Positions 1-7,024 of a DNA stretch of 13,842 nucleotides are shown here, piece by piece. The translations under genes and the position numbers were made by a program. How positions within the stretch are numbered: the first letter of the stretch is position 1; every line of letters begins with the position of its first letter. Under the pieces are notes generated by a model, which saw only the letters and a program-made list of their open reading frames with translations, did no database searches and was not told where the DNA came from. This DNA comes from DATHVI01 sp035461385 (GTDB taxonomy: Bacteria > Actinomycetota > Thermoleophilia > Solirubrobacterales > 70-9), in the NCBI GenBank assembly GCA_035461385.1, contig DATHVI010000052.1, forward strand, positions 1 through 13,842, read 5' to 3'.

Positions 1-279
1 GAAGTCGGAGGCGTCCTCGGAGTGGGTGACGTCGAAGTCCTCGGCGGCGGCGAGGTCGTCGAAGGCGTCGTGGCCGGCGTTGATCGCCGCCGTGTGGCGG
101 AAGCCGGTCGTGCGCGAGAAGACGAGGACGGAGTAGCGGCCCTCGCCCTGCGCCACCGCCGGCACGGGCGCCGTCGGCGCCGATCCGCCGAGCGCCGCAA
201 TCGCGGTCAGCGCTCCGAGCAAGAGCGCGAGGGTCCACGCAGGCCAGGCGAACGGATGCCGAGGCGCCGTAAGAGTCAT
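1..279 (-). CDS. ThuA-domain protein, secreted (partial, 5' part only)
   Basis: The gene runs off the left edge; 93 N-terminal residues are visible. Residues 1-44 look like a signal peptide: a short N-region, a hydrophobic stretch (about 16-32), then a small-residue segment ending AVAQG. The mature part starts RYSVLVFSRTTGFRHTAAI and continues to DFDVTHSEDASDF. This matches the N-terminus of ThuA-like domains, a class-I glutamine-amidotransferase-like fold named after the Rhizobium trehalose-utilisation protein. The start ATG is preceded by a run of AGGAGGAGGAG (about 7-17 nt upstream), a strong ribosome binding site. The gene is 169 nt downstream of glcF and probably has its own promoter. 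ThuA domains in secreted bacterial proteins are often fused to PKD, cytochrome or sugar-binding modules, which would lie outside this window. Family assignment is fairly good; the biochemical role is unknown. Confidence 0.75.
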   Translation of the reverse strand, partial: MTLTAPRHPFAWPAWTLALLLGALTAIAALGGSAPTAPVPAVAQGEGRYSVLVFSRTTGFRHTAAINAGHDAFDDLAAAEDFDVTHSEDASDF

Positions 280-350
280 CCCGTTCTCTCCTCCTCCTGT
301 ACGTCCCCTGTTTCCGACTGGCGGAAAACCTATTCCCACCGCTCGGCCCG

Positions 351-379
351 ATGGTCCCACACGTGGGGTGGCGCGTCAA
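351..379 (-). promoter_or_regulatory. Possible promoter of the ThuA-domain gene
   Basis: On the minus strand TTGACG (379-374) is followed after 17 nt by GACCAT (356-351). The -35 is good; the -10 matches the consensus only at A2, A5 and T6. The spacer and -10 contain an inverted repeat CCCAC-AC-GTGGG (356-367), which could be an operator. This 169-nt gap between glcF and the ThuA gene shows no strong terminator hairpin. Confidence 0.3.
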
Positions 380-448
380 GGGAGATTTCGGGAAAGTCGC
401 GAGGGGCCGCCGCCACGGATCTGGCCGAGGACGCGCCCGCCGCTCTCG

Positions 449-1714
449 CTACGCCCCGCCGTACGCCCGGTCGAGCACCTGGATCGTGTGCAGGACCTCG
501 GGGATCCGGTCGCCGTTTGCCGCGGGGAGGTGGGTTCGGATCTGGGAGAGGCAGCCGATGTTGCCGGCGGCGACGAGGTCGGCGCCGGTGGCGATCAGGT
601 TGGCCGCCTTGCGGGCGCCGAGCTCGGCGGCCGTCTCCGGGCGCTCGATGTTGTAGGTGCCGGCCGAGCCACAGCAGATCTCCGGCTCGGCCGGGGTCAC
701 GACCTCGTGCCCGGTCGCCGCGAGCAGCCGCCGCGGCGCGGCGCGGACGCCCTGGGCGTGGGCGAGGTGGCACGCGTCGTGGTAGGCGATCCTGGCCGGG
801 CGCTCGGGGGCGGGCGGCGGCTCGGCGAGGCCGAGCTGGTCGAGGAAGACGCTGACATCGAGGACCCGCGCGGCGAGCGCCTCCGCCGCGGCCTCCTCCC
901 GCTGGCCGGCGAACAGCAGCGGGTACTCGCGCATCCCCGAGCCGCAGCCGGCGGCGTTGGTGATCACTGCGTCGACGTCGCCGGGGAACGCTGTCAGCGT
1001 GCGCCGCGCCAGCCGGCGGGCCTGGCGCGCGCGGCCGGTATGCATGTCGAGTGAGCCGCAGCAGCCCTGGTCGGCGGGCACGACGACCTCGACTCCGTTT
1101 CGCGCCAGGACGCGGCCGGTCGCCCAGCCGATCTCCGGGTCGAGCACCTGCTGCGCACACCCCGCGAGCAGCGCGACCCGGGCGCGGCGGCGGCCCTGGG
1201 CCTCGAAGACCGGCGGGAGCGGGCGCGCGGCCGGCAGCGACTCCGGCAGCAGGCCGAGCATCGGGCGAAGGCGCGCCGGGGCGAAGCGGGCGAGCCCCCT
1301 TGTCAGCATCCCGAGCCGGGCGGCGATCCGGAACCGATGCGGCCTGGTCAGCGTCGCCCCGACCAGGGTCCGCTGGGCGCGCTCGCCGGCGGGGCGCTCG
1401 CGGTGCTCCTCGGCATGAGCGCGGTAGGCGGTGATCAGGTCGCCGTAGGGGACGCCCGAGGGGCAGGCGCTGACGCAGGCCTGGCAGCCGAGGCAATTGT
1501 CGATCGGGTCGGCGACCTCGGTCGCCGAGAGCTTGCCCTCGAGGACCTCCTTCATCAAAACGATGCGGCCGCGGGGCGAGTTCTCCTCCTCCTCCATCAC
1601 CAGGTAGGTCGGGCAGGTCGGGAGGCAGAAGCCGCAGTGGACGCAGCTCGCCACCGCGCCCGCCATCGCCTCGCCCTGAGGGCCGAGGCGCTCGGTATCG
1701 ATCTCGTGCTGCAT
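449..1714 (-). CDS. glcF: Glycolate oxidase iron-sulfur subunit GlcF
   Basis: 421 residues, close to the roughly 407 of E. coli GlcF. It passes electrons from the flavin subunits of glycolate oxidase to the respiratory chain at the membrane. Two ferredoxin-type clusters are visible: CVHCGFCLPTCP (Cys24, 27, 30, 34) and CLGCQACVSACP (Cys74, 77, 80, 84), each suited to a [4Fe-4S] centre. Two cysteine-rich CCG repeats follow: DQGCCGSLDMHTG (CCG 218-220) and EICCGSAGTYNIERPETA (CCG 347-349), with further cysteines at ITNAAGCGSG and YHDACH. These define the GlcF/HdrB-like architecture. The ATG lies 5 nt after the GlcDE stop, so translation is probably coupled; only a weak purine-rich site precedes it. 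Lactate-utilisation LutA and the anaerobic glycerol-3-phosphate GlpC are relatives, but the N-terminal ferredoxin domain and the GlcDE neighbour favour GlcF. Confidence 0.92.
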   Translation of the reverse strand: MQHEIDTERLGPQGEAMAGAVASCVHCGFCLPTCPTYLVMEEEENSPRGRIVLMKEVLEGKLSATEVADPIDNCLGCQACVSACPSGVPYGDLITAYRAHAEEHRERPAGERAQRTLVGATLTRPHRFRIAARLGMLTRGLARFAPARLRPMLGLLPESLPAARPLPPVFEAQGRRRARVALLAGCAQQVLDPEIGWATGRVLARNGVEVVVPADQGCCGSLDMHTGRARQARRLARRTLTAFPGDVDAVITNAAGCGSGMREYPLLFAGQREEAAAEALAARVLDVSVFLDQLGLAEPPPAPERPARIAYHDACHLAHAQGVRAAPRRLLAATGHEVVTPAEPEICCGSAGTYNIERPETAAELGARKAANLIATGADLVAAGNIGCLSQIRTHLPAANGDRIPEVLHTIQVLDRAYGGA

Positions 1715-1719
1715 CGCGT

Positions 1720-4245
1720 TCAGCGCTCCCGCTCGTAGGAGGCGAAGACTCGGTCGGGGTCCAGCCCCCGCCGGACGCGGGCGCCGAACTCCCCCGCCTC
1801 GAGGCTACCGAGCAGCGGATCGCGCGCCGGGCCGGTGAGCCAGACACCTCCGGCGCCGAGCTCGCGGAGGACGGCGTCGAGCGCCGACGGCGAGCGGTCG
1901 CCGGGCCACGCGATCCAGCAGAGGTGGCCGGCAGCCGAGTACCGGCGAACCGCGCCGGCGGGCTCGAGCAGCGCCTCCGCCGCCGCGATCCGCCCCGGCG
2001 TCAGCGCCGCCTTCGCGACGGCGAAGCCCGCCGGCGCCCAGGCGAGCTCGCGCGCCCCCGTCCACAGCGCGGCCTCGTCGCTCCCGAGCAGTCGCTCGCC
2101 GCTCTCGCCGAGGGCGGCGACGACTCGCTGCGCGCGCGGCGGCAGCGTCCCGGCCGGACCGCCGATCCGGACCGAGATCCGGCCCGGGGGCTCGAGGTCG
2201 ACCGCCTCGAGGTCAAGCCCCGCCGACGCGAGGCGGGTGAGCGCCGCGAGCGCCGCGTCGAGCGATCCGAGGTCGGCGACGACGGTCACCCACTCCGCCG
2301 GCGCCGGAAGGACCTTGAGCGAGAGCTCGACGATCGCCCCGAGGCGCCCGAGGCTGCCGACGAGCAGCTTCGGGAGGTCGAAGCCGGCGGCGTTCTTGAC
2401 CACCCTTCCGCCACCGGCGACGAGCTCCCCGGTGCCGGTGACGAACCGGACGCCGATGACGGCGTCGCGGACTCCGCCATGGCGGACGCGTCCGGGCCCC
2501 GACGTCCCCGCCGCGACCACACCGCCGAGCGTCGCGCCGGCGGCCGCCAGGGGCGGGTCGAACGGCAGGTACTGGCCCTGCTCGCCGAGCGCATCGGCGA
2601 GCTCCGCGACCGGCGTCCCGGTGAGCGCTGTCAGCGTCAGCTCCTCGGGGTCGTGCTGGACGATCCCGCGCAGCTCGCTCAGGTCGAGGCTGCGCTCGTC
2701 GCCGATGGGGGTCGACAGCGCCGGCTTCGTCCCGGCGCCGCGCGGCAGCATCCGGATGCCGTCGCGCCGCGCCGCCCGGACCGCCTCGGACAACGCGGTG
2801 ACGCGGGGGTCCCCGGCGAGCGCGGTTGGTGTGCCCGGACCCCGGCGCGCGGAGCGGCCGTCGCCGGCCGGCTCGGGGAGCATCTTGCCGCGGTTGGCGA
2901 GCTCGTCGGGATCGATCGCGGCCCGGAGCCGGCGCATCAGGTCGATGTCGGGCGGCGCGAACATCCGCTCGAGGAACTCGCGTTTCTCCATCCCGACCCC
3001 GTGCTCGCCGGTGATCGAGCCGCCGAGCCCGATGCAGAGGTCGAGGATCTCCCCCGCGAGTGCGTGGGCGCGGTCGACCGCGCCAGGCTCGCGGCCGTCG
3101 AACAGGATCAGCGGATGGAGGTTGCCGTCGCCCGCGTGGAAGACGTTCGCGACCCGCAGCCCGTGTTCGGCGCTCATGCGCTCGATCGCAGCGAGTGCCT
3201 CGCCCAGCCGGGTCCGGGGGACGCAGCCGTCCTGGACGATGTAGTCGGGCGAGAGCCAGCCGACCGCCGAGAAGGCACTCTTCCGACCCTTCCAGATCAT
3301 CGCCCGCTCGTCGGGGTCGCTCGTCGATCTGACCTCGGTCGCGCCCGAATGCGAGATCACCGCCTCGAGCCGCCCGAAGTCGGCCTCGACCGCGTCGCGC
3401 TCACCGTCGAGCTCGACGATCAGCAGCGCCGGGACGTCCGGATAACCGGGCCGCACCGACGACTCCGCCGCGCGGATCGCGAGCGAGTCCATGATCTCCA
3501 TCGCCACCGGCAGGATCCCCGCGGCGATCGTCGCCGCGACCGCGTCCCCGGCCGCCTCGAGGCTCGGATACGCGGCGAGGACCGTGCGCGTGTCCTCGGG
3601 GAGCGGGAGCAGCCGCAGCGTGACTTCGAGCGCGATCCCGAACAGCCCCTCCGAGCCGACGAAGACCCCGAGCCAGTCGGGGCCGACCGGCTCGGCGCTG
3701 CCCGATCCGAGCCGGACGAGCTCGCCGTCGGGGAGGACGACTTCGGCCGCGAGCACATGGTTGCTTGTCATCCCGTACTTGAGGCAGTGGGCTCCGCCGG
3801 AGTTGAACGCGAGGTTGCCGCCAATCGTGCAGACCGACTGGCTCGAGGGGTCGGGAGCGTAGAAGAGGCCGTGCGCGGCGGCGGCCACCGACACCTGGGC
3901 GTTCATCACCCCCGGCTCGACGACCGCGATCCCCTCGGCCGGGTCGAGCCGGCGGATCCGGTTGAGGCGGTTGAGCCCGATCACGATCCCGCCCTCGACC
4001 GGGAGCGAGCCCCCGGAGAGGCTGGTGCCGCTGCCGCGCGCGACGAACGGCACCCCCTCGGCGTGGCAGCGCCGGACGAGGTCGATCACCTCGTCCCTGC
4101 TCTCGGCGAGGACGACCGCCTCCGGGCGGGCCCTGAACGCGGTCAGCGCATCGGACTCGTACGGGGCGAGCCGGCTCGGCTCGGTGAGGAGCCGGTCGGC
4201 GGGATAGCGGTCGCCCAGCGACGCGAGGAGCTCGGTGACGGCCAC
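1720..4245 (-). CDS. glcDE: Fused glycolate oxidase flavin subunits GlcD-GlcE
   Basis: 841 residues, about the sum of E. coli GlcD (499) and GlcE (350). The GlcD part (1-456) has the PCMH-type FAD-binding segment (GSGTSLSGGSLP 71-82; IGGNLAFNSGGAHCLKYG 141-158) and the FAD-oxidase C-terminal motifs NVFHAGDGNLHPLI (367-380) and GGSITGEHGVGMEKREF (408-424). It ends at the usual GKMLP. A linker of about 20 residues rich in Gly, Arg and Pro follows. A second PCMH domain of GlcE type comes next: LPRGAGTKP (500-508), GGVVAAGTSGPGRVRHGG (574-591), GGGRVVKNAAGFDLPKLL (611-628). The predicted reaction is glycolate to glyoxylate with GlcF as electron acceptor. The reading frame is continuous with no stop at the junction. 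The start is GTG, 9 nt after the iclR stop, with only a weak GGGG ribosome binding site. D-lactate or another 2-hydroxyacid is an alternative substrate; malate synthase nearby favours glycolate. Confidence 0.88.
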   Translation of the reverse strand: MAVTELLASLGDRYPADRLLTEPSRLAPYESDALTAFRARPEAVVLAESRDEVIDLVRRCHAEGVPFVARGSGTSLSGGSLPVEGGIVIGLNRLNRIRRLDPAEGIAVVEPGVMNAQVSVAAAAHGLFYAPDPSSQSVCTIGGNLAFNSGGAHCLKYGMTSNHVLAAEVVLPDGELVRLGSGSAEPVGPDWLGVFVGSEGLFGIALEVTLRLLPLPEDTRTVLAAYPSLEAAGDAVAATIAAGILPVAMEIMDSLAIRAAESSVRPGYPDVPALLIVELDGERDAVEADFGRLEAVISHSGATEVRSTSDPDERAMIWKGRKSAFSAVGWLSPDYIVQDGCVPRTRLGEALAAIERMSAEHGLRVANVFHAGDGNLHPLILFDGREPGAVDRAHALAGEILDLCIGLGGSITGEHGVGMEKREFLERMFAPPDIDLMRRLRAAIDPDELANRGKMLPEPAGDGRSARRGPGTPTALAGDPRVTALSEAVRAARRDGIRMLPRGAGTKPALSTPIGDERSLDLSELRGIVQHDPEELTLTALTGTPVAELADALGEQGQYLPFDPPLAAAGATLGGVVAAGTSGPGRVRHGGVRDAVIGVRFVTGTGELVAGGGRVVKNAAGFDLPKLLVGSLGRLGAIVELSLKVLPAPAEWVTVVADLGSLDAALAALTRLASAGLDLEAVDLEPPGRISVRIGGPAGTLPPRAQRVVAALGESGERLLGSDEAALWTGARELAWAPAGFAVAKAALTPGRIAAAEALLEPAGAVRRYSAAGHLCWIAWPGDRSPSALDAVLRELGAGGVWLTGPARDPLLGSLEAGEFGARVRRGLDPDRVFASYERER

Positions 4246-4254
4246 CGGCGGCCC

Positions 4255-5151
4255 CTAGTCTGAGACCGTCGCTGCGCCCTTGCGTCCCGCGCCCGCCCCG
4301 TCGCCCTTCACCGGCCGGCCGCGCTTGCCACCGTTCCCCGCCGCCGGCGCAGGTGCGGCGCCGTCCTTGCCGGCGCGCGCCCCGTGTCCGAGCGCCCCCG
4401 AGACCTCGTCGGCATAGCCACGCAGCAGGTTGCCGAGCTCGCCGGTGTCGGCGTGGACGATCCTCGCGGTGGGGGCCGAGACGCTGAGCGCCGCGCAGGG
4501 ATGATCGGTGTGGTCGAAGATCGGGACCGCGACGCAGCTCACGCCCTCCTCGTGCTCCTCGTTGTCGATCGCGTAGCCCCGCCTGGCGATCCGGTCGAGG
4601 TCCTCACGCAGCTCCTCGACCGTGGTCAGGGTCCGGGCGGTGAGCCGCTCGAGCTCGGCGCCCTCCGGGTAGAGGCCGGCGACCGTCTCCGGCGGCCCGA
4701 AGGCGAGCATCGCCTTCCCCGACGCGGTCGTGTGCGCGAGCGCGGCGGCGCCGACGGTGGTGAACATCCGCACGCTGCGGGTGCCCTCGATCTGGTCGAC
4801 GTAGACGACCCGGTCGCCTTCGAGCACGGTCAGGTTTGCGCTCTCCCCCGTCGCCTGCTGGATCTTCTCGAGCTGGGGCCGGGCGACGCTGCGCAATCGG
4901 GCGAGGCTCTGCTCGAGCCCGCTCGCGAGCTCGACCACCTTGTAACCGAGCACGTAGCGTCCTGAGGAGGAGCTCTGGGTGACGTACCCGCGCTTGGTCA
5001 GCGTCGCCAGCAGCCGGTGCGCCGTGCTCGGCACGAGCCCGGTGCGATCAGCGAGCTCGGTCACCCCGAGCTCGTCGCCCCCCGCCAGCGCCTCGACGAG
5101 GTCGAAGGCTCGCTCCACCGACTGGACGCTGTTACGACGCGCGTTCGTCAC
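4255..5151 (-). CDS. IclR-family transcriptional regulator with AT-hook-like tail
   Basis: 298 residues; the family is usually 245-270. The winged helix-turn-helix is at about 10-70 (LGVTELADRTGLVPSTAHRL, then LLATLTKRGYV). The effector domain (about 85-255) carries IEGTRSVRMFTTVGA, AHTTASGKAMLA and EEGVSCVAVPIFDHTDHPCA, all typical of IclR. After the usual end of the domain near 255 there is a tail of about 40 residues, rich in Gly, Ala and Lys, that contains KRGRPVKG (276-283). This resembles an AT-hook, a minor-groove-binding motif. The start is GTG with AGGAGG 12 nt upstream; the nearer ATG is in another frame and stops after three codons. It sits between malate synthase and the glycolate oxidase genes, so it probably senses glyoxylate, glycolate or a related acid and controls both. 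Effector and mode (activator or repressor) are unknown. Confidence 0.9.
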   Translation of the reverse strand: MTNARRNSVQSVERAFDLVEALAGGDELGVTELADRTGLVPSTAHRLLATLTKRGYVTQSSSSGRYVLGYKVVELASGLEQSLARLRSVARPQLEKIQQATGESANLTVLEGDRVVYVDQIEGTRSVRMFTTVGAAALAHTTASGKAMLAFGPPETVAGLYPEGAELERLTARTLTTVEELREDLDRIARRGYAIDNEEHEEGVSCVAVPIFDHTDHPCAALSVSAPTARIVHADTGELGNLLRGYADEVSGALGHGARAGKDGAAPAPAAGNGGKRGRPVKGDGAGAGRKGAATVSD

Positions 5152-5170
5152 GTCCCCATCCTACCTCCTG

Positions 5171-5197
5171 GCGGTTCATCGTTTCCACGATGCGGTT
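5171..5197. promoter_or_regulatory. Candidate operator in front of the IclR gene
   Basis: In the 67-nt gap between malate synthase and iclR there is a perfect inverted repeat CATCGT-TTCC-ACGATG (5177-5192). It is flanked on both sides by the direct repeat GCGGTT (5171-5176 and 5192-5197), 21 bp apart, or two helical turns. On the minus strand the palindrome reads CATCGTGGAAACGATG. The TGGAAA core resembles known IclR-family sites. It lies about 20-40 nt upstream of the iclR start, where autoregulation would act. A small RNA hairpin is the alternative reading. Confidence 0.45.
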
Positions 5198-5218
5198 AAC
5201 TCGGCCGACGCAGGCTGT

Positions 5219-6811
5219 TCAGTCGATCCGATCGATCGCCGGCAGGGTGAGGAACTCGACCAGCTCGTCGCCGAGCGCGACTTCCTCGAACAGCTCGGCC
5301 GCCTCGTCGAAGCGCCCGCGGTCGTAGTCGTCGGGTCCGTATTGCTCGTGCAGCTTCGCCAGCTCCTCGCGCTCGAGCTCGCGCACCAGCTCGGCGTTGA
5401 CCGTGCGTCCGTCGCTCAGCGTCGCCCCGTGGTGGACCCACTGCCAGACCTGGGAGCGCGAGATCTCAGCCGTCGCCGTGTCCTCCATCAGATTGAGGAC
5501 CGCGGCGGCGCCGTTGCCCCGCAGCCACGACGCGAGGTACTGGATCCCGACCGTGATGTCGTTGCGCAGGCCCTCCTCGGTCACCTCCCCACCGGGGACC
5601 GACGGGTCGAGCAGGTCGGCGGCGCTCATCGCGACGTCTTCGCGAGTGCGCTCGAGCTGGTTCGGCCGGTGACCGAGGACCGAGTCGAAGACCTCCCGCA
5701 CCGGCTCGACGAGGTCGGGGTGGGCGACCCAGCTCCCGTCGAAGCCGTCACCGGCCTCGCGCTCCTTGTCGGCGCGGACCTGCGCGATCGCCTTGCGGTT
5801 GACCTCGGGGTCGCGGCGCGAGGGGATGAACGCCGCCATGCCGCCGATCGCGTGGGCTCCACGGCGGTGGCAGGTGCGGACGAGAAGCTCGGTGTAGGCG
5901 CGCATGAACGGCACCGTCATCGTCACCTGGGCGCGGTCCGGCATCACGTAGTCGGGACGCTCGGGGAACCGCTTGATCATGCTGAAGATGTAGTCCCACC
6001 GTCCGGCGTTGAGGCCGCTCGCGTGCTCGCCGAGCTCATAGAGGATCTCGTCCATCTCGAACGCGGCGAGGATCGTCTCGATCAGGACCGTCGCGCGGAT
6101 CGAGCCGCGGGGGATGCCGAGCGCGTCCTGCGCGGCGCAGAAGACGTCGTTCCAGAGCCGCGCCTCCTCCCGGCCCTCGAGCTTCGGCAGGTAGAGGTAA
6201 GGCCCGCTGCCCTTGTCGAGGAGCGCCTTCGCGTTGTGAAACGCGAACAGGCCGAAGTCGAACAGCGCCCCCGACACCGGCTCGCCGCCGATCAGCAGAT
6301 GGCGCTCGGGGAGATGCCAGCCGCGCGGGCGGATGACCAGGGTCGCCGTCTCGTCGGCGAGCCGGTACTCCTTGTCGGCCGAGGTCAGCGAGATCGTCCC
6401 GGCGACCGCGTCGGCGATGTTGACTTGGCCGTTGATGACGTTTGCCCAGCTCGGGGTGAGCGAGTCCTCGAAGTCGGCCATGAACACCTTCGCGCCCGAG
6501 TTGAGCGCGTTGATCATCATCTTCCGCTCGACCGGGCCGGTGATCTCGACACGGCGGTCGGCGAGGTCGCTCGGCGCCGCCGGAACCCGCCAATCACGCT
6601 CGCGGATCTCGGCGCTCTCGGTCGGGAAGTCGGGCATCTCGCCGGCGGCGATCCGCGCGTGGCGCTCGGCGCGCGCGTCGAGCAGCGCCCGCCGACGGGT
6701 CTCGAACTGATCGTGCAGCGCGGCGACGAACCCGAGGGCGTCCTCGGTGAGGACGCGCTCGGCTGCCTCGCCGCGCGCGCCGGCGATCTCGATCTCGGTG
6801 GTCGTCGTCAT
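5219..6811 (-). CDS. aceB: Malate synthase A
   Basis: 530 residues, the usual length for the A isoform. It condenses glyoxylate and acetyl-CoA to malate and CoA in the cytoplasm. Conserved blocks in order: FMADFEDSLTPSW (110-122), LVIRPRGWHLPE (158-169, with the active-site Arg), IRATVLIETILAAFEMDE (238-255, metal-binding Glu), the family signature GEHASGLNAGRWDYIF (261-276, with Asp273 for Mg2+), GGMAAFIPSRRD (323-334) and LNLMEDTATAEISRSQVWQW (439-458), which holds the catalytic Asp. Nothing is missing. The ATG has AAGGAG 9 nt upstream. No isocitrate lyase is present in the window, so here the enzyme appears tied to glycolate-derived glyoxylate and not to the classical glyoxylate shunt. The gene is 67 nt upstream of iclR and 213 nt downstream of the GMC operon, with its own leader. 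Confidence 0.96.
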   Translation of the reverse strand: MTTTTEIEIAGARGEAAERVLTEDALGFVAALHDQFETRRRALLDARAERHARIAAGEMPDFPTESAEIRERDWRVPAAPSDLADRRVEITGPVERKMMINALNSGAKVFMADFEDSLTPSWANVINGQVNIADAVAGTISLTSADKEYRLADETATLVIRPRGWHLPERHLLIGGEPVSGALFDFGLFAFHNAKALLDKGSGPYLYLPKLEGREEARLWNDVFCAAQDALGIPRGSIRATVLIETILAAFEMDEILYELGEHASGLNAGRWDYIFSMIKRFPERPDYVMPDRAQVTMTVPFMRAYTELLVRTCHRRGAHAIGGMAAFIPSRRDPEVNRKAIAQVRADKEREAGDGFDGSWVAHPDLVEPVREVFDSVLGHRPNQLERTREDVAMSAADLLDPSVPGGEVTEEGLRNDITVGIQYLASWLRGNGAAAVLNLMEDTATAEISRSQVWQWVHHGATLSDGRTVNAELVRELEREELAKLHEQYGPDDYDRGRFDEAAELFEEVALGDELVEFLTLPAIDRID

Positions 6812-6835
6812 CGGCAGTCGCTCCTTCCCGCGTCA

Positions 6836-6854
6836 GGCCGGCTCCGCGCCGGCC
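6836..6854 (-). promoter_or_regulatory. Stem-loop in the malate synthase leader
   Basis: A perfect 7-bp inverted repeat GGCCGGC-TCCGC-GCCGGCC lies 9 nt upstream of the AAGGAG ribosome binding site. It has no following T run, so a terminator is unlikely. It would form a stable GC hairpin in the 5' untranslated RNA and could affect translation initiation. Its function is unproven. Confidence 0.4.
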
Positions 6855-6865
6855 GGCACCCCAAA

Positions 6866-6887
6866 TGCGCGGATTTCGCATCGCGCA
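6866..6887. promoter_or_regulatory. Inverted repeat in the malate synthase leader
   Basis: TGCGCG and CGCGCA form 6-bp arms around a 10-nt centre (GATTTCGCAT). A nested ATGCG/CGCAT pair shares part of the same sequence. The region is more AT-rich than its surroundings and lies just downstream of the putative -10 of the malate synthase promoter, so an operator is plausible. Short GC-rich repeats are common by chance in such genomes, so confidence is low. Confidence 0.3.
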
Positions 6888-6897
6888 AGCAGATCTT

Positions 6898-6927
6898 CCG
6901 TATTACGCTACGGCATCATACGCACAA
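6898..6927 (-). promoter_or_regulatory. Possible malate synthase promoter with overlapping palindrome
   Basis: On the minus strand TTGTGC (6927-6922) is followed after 16 nt by TAATAC (6905-6900), a weak -35/-10 pair in the only clearly AT-richer patch of the 213-nt gap. The inverted repeat CCGTA-N6-TACGG (6898-6913) overlaps the -10. This is a sensible place for the neighbouring IclR regulator or another factor to bind. TATGAT (6918-6913) is an alternative -10 with no good -35. Confidence 0.35.
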
Positions 6928-6998
6928 GCCCGGCGGCTCGCGCTGCGGCTGCGTCCGCGCCACGGGTCCTGAGTCGGTGCCGCCGCGTTCGAGGCGGG

Positions 6999-7017
6999 CG
7001 ACGCCGGTGGGGCGTCG
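6999..7017 (-). terminator. Possible terminator hairpin after the GMC operon
   Basis: A perfect 7-bp stem CGACGCC-GGTGG-GGCGTCG begins 7 nt after the stop of the small-subunit gene on the minus strand. No U-rich tract follows, so this is at best a hairpin-only terminator, as sometimes proposed in high-GC bacteria. It could instead be an RNA-stabilising 3' end or chance. Confidence 0.35.
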
Positions 7018-7024
7018 AACCGCC

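Noticed and set aside
330..1847. A 505-codon minus-strand frame overlapping glcF
   Set aside because: It is rich in Arg, Pro and Gly with no motifs, whereas the overlapping frame has all GlcF cysteine motifs.
1924..4263. A 779-codon open frame on the plus strand, antisense to glcDE
   Set aside because: Same signature of a shadow frame. The minus-strand frame encodes conserved GlcD and GlcE motifs throughout.
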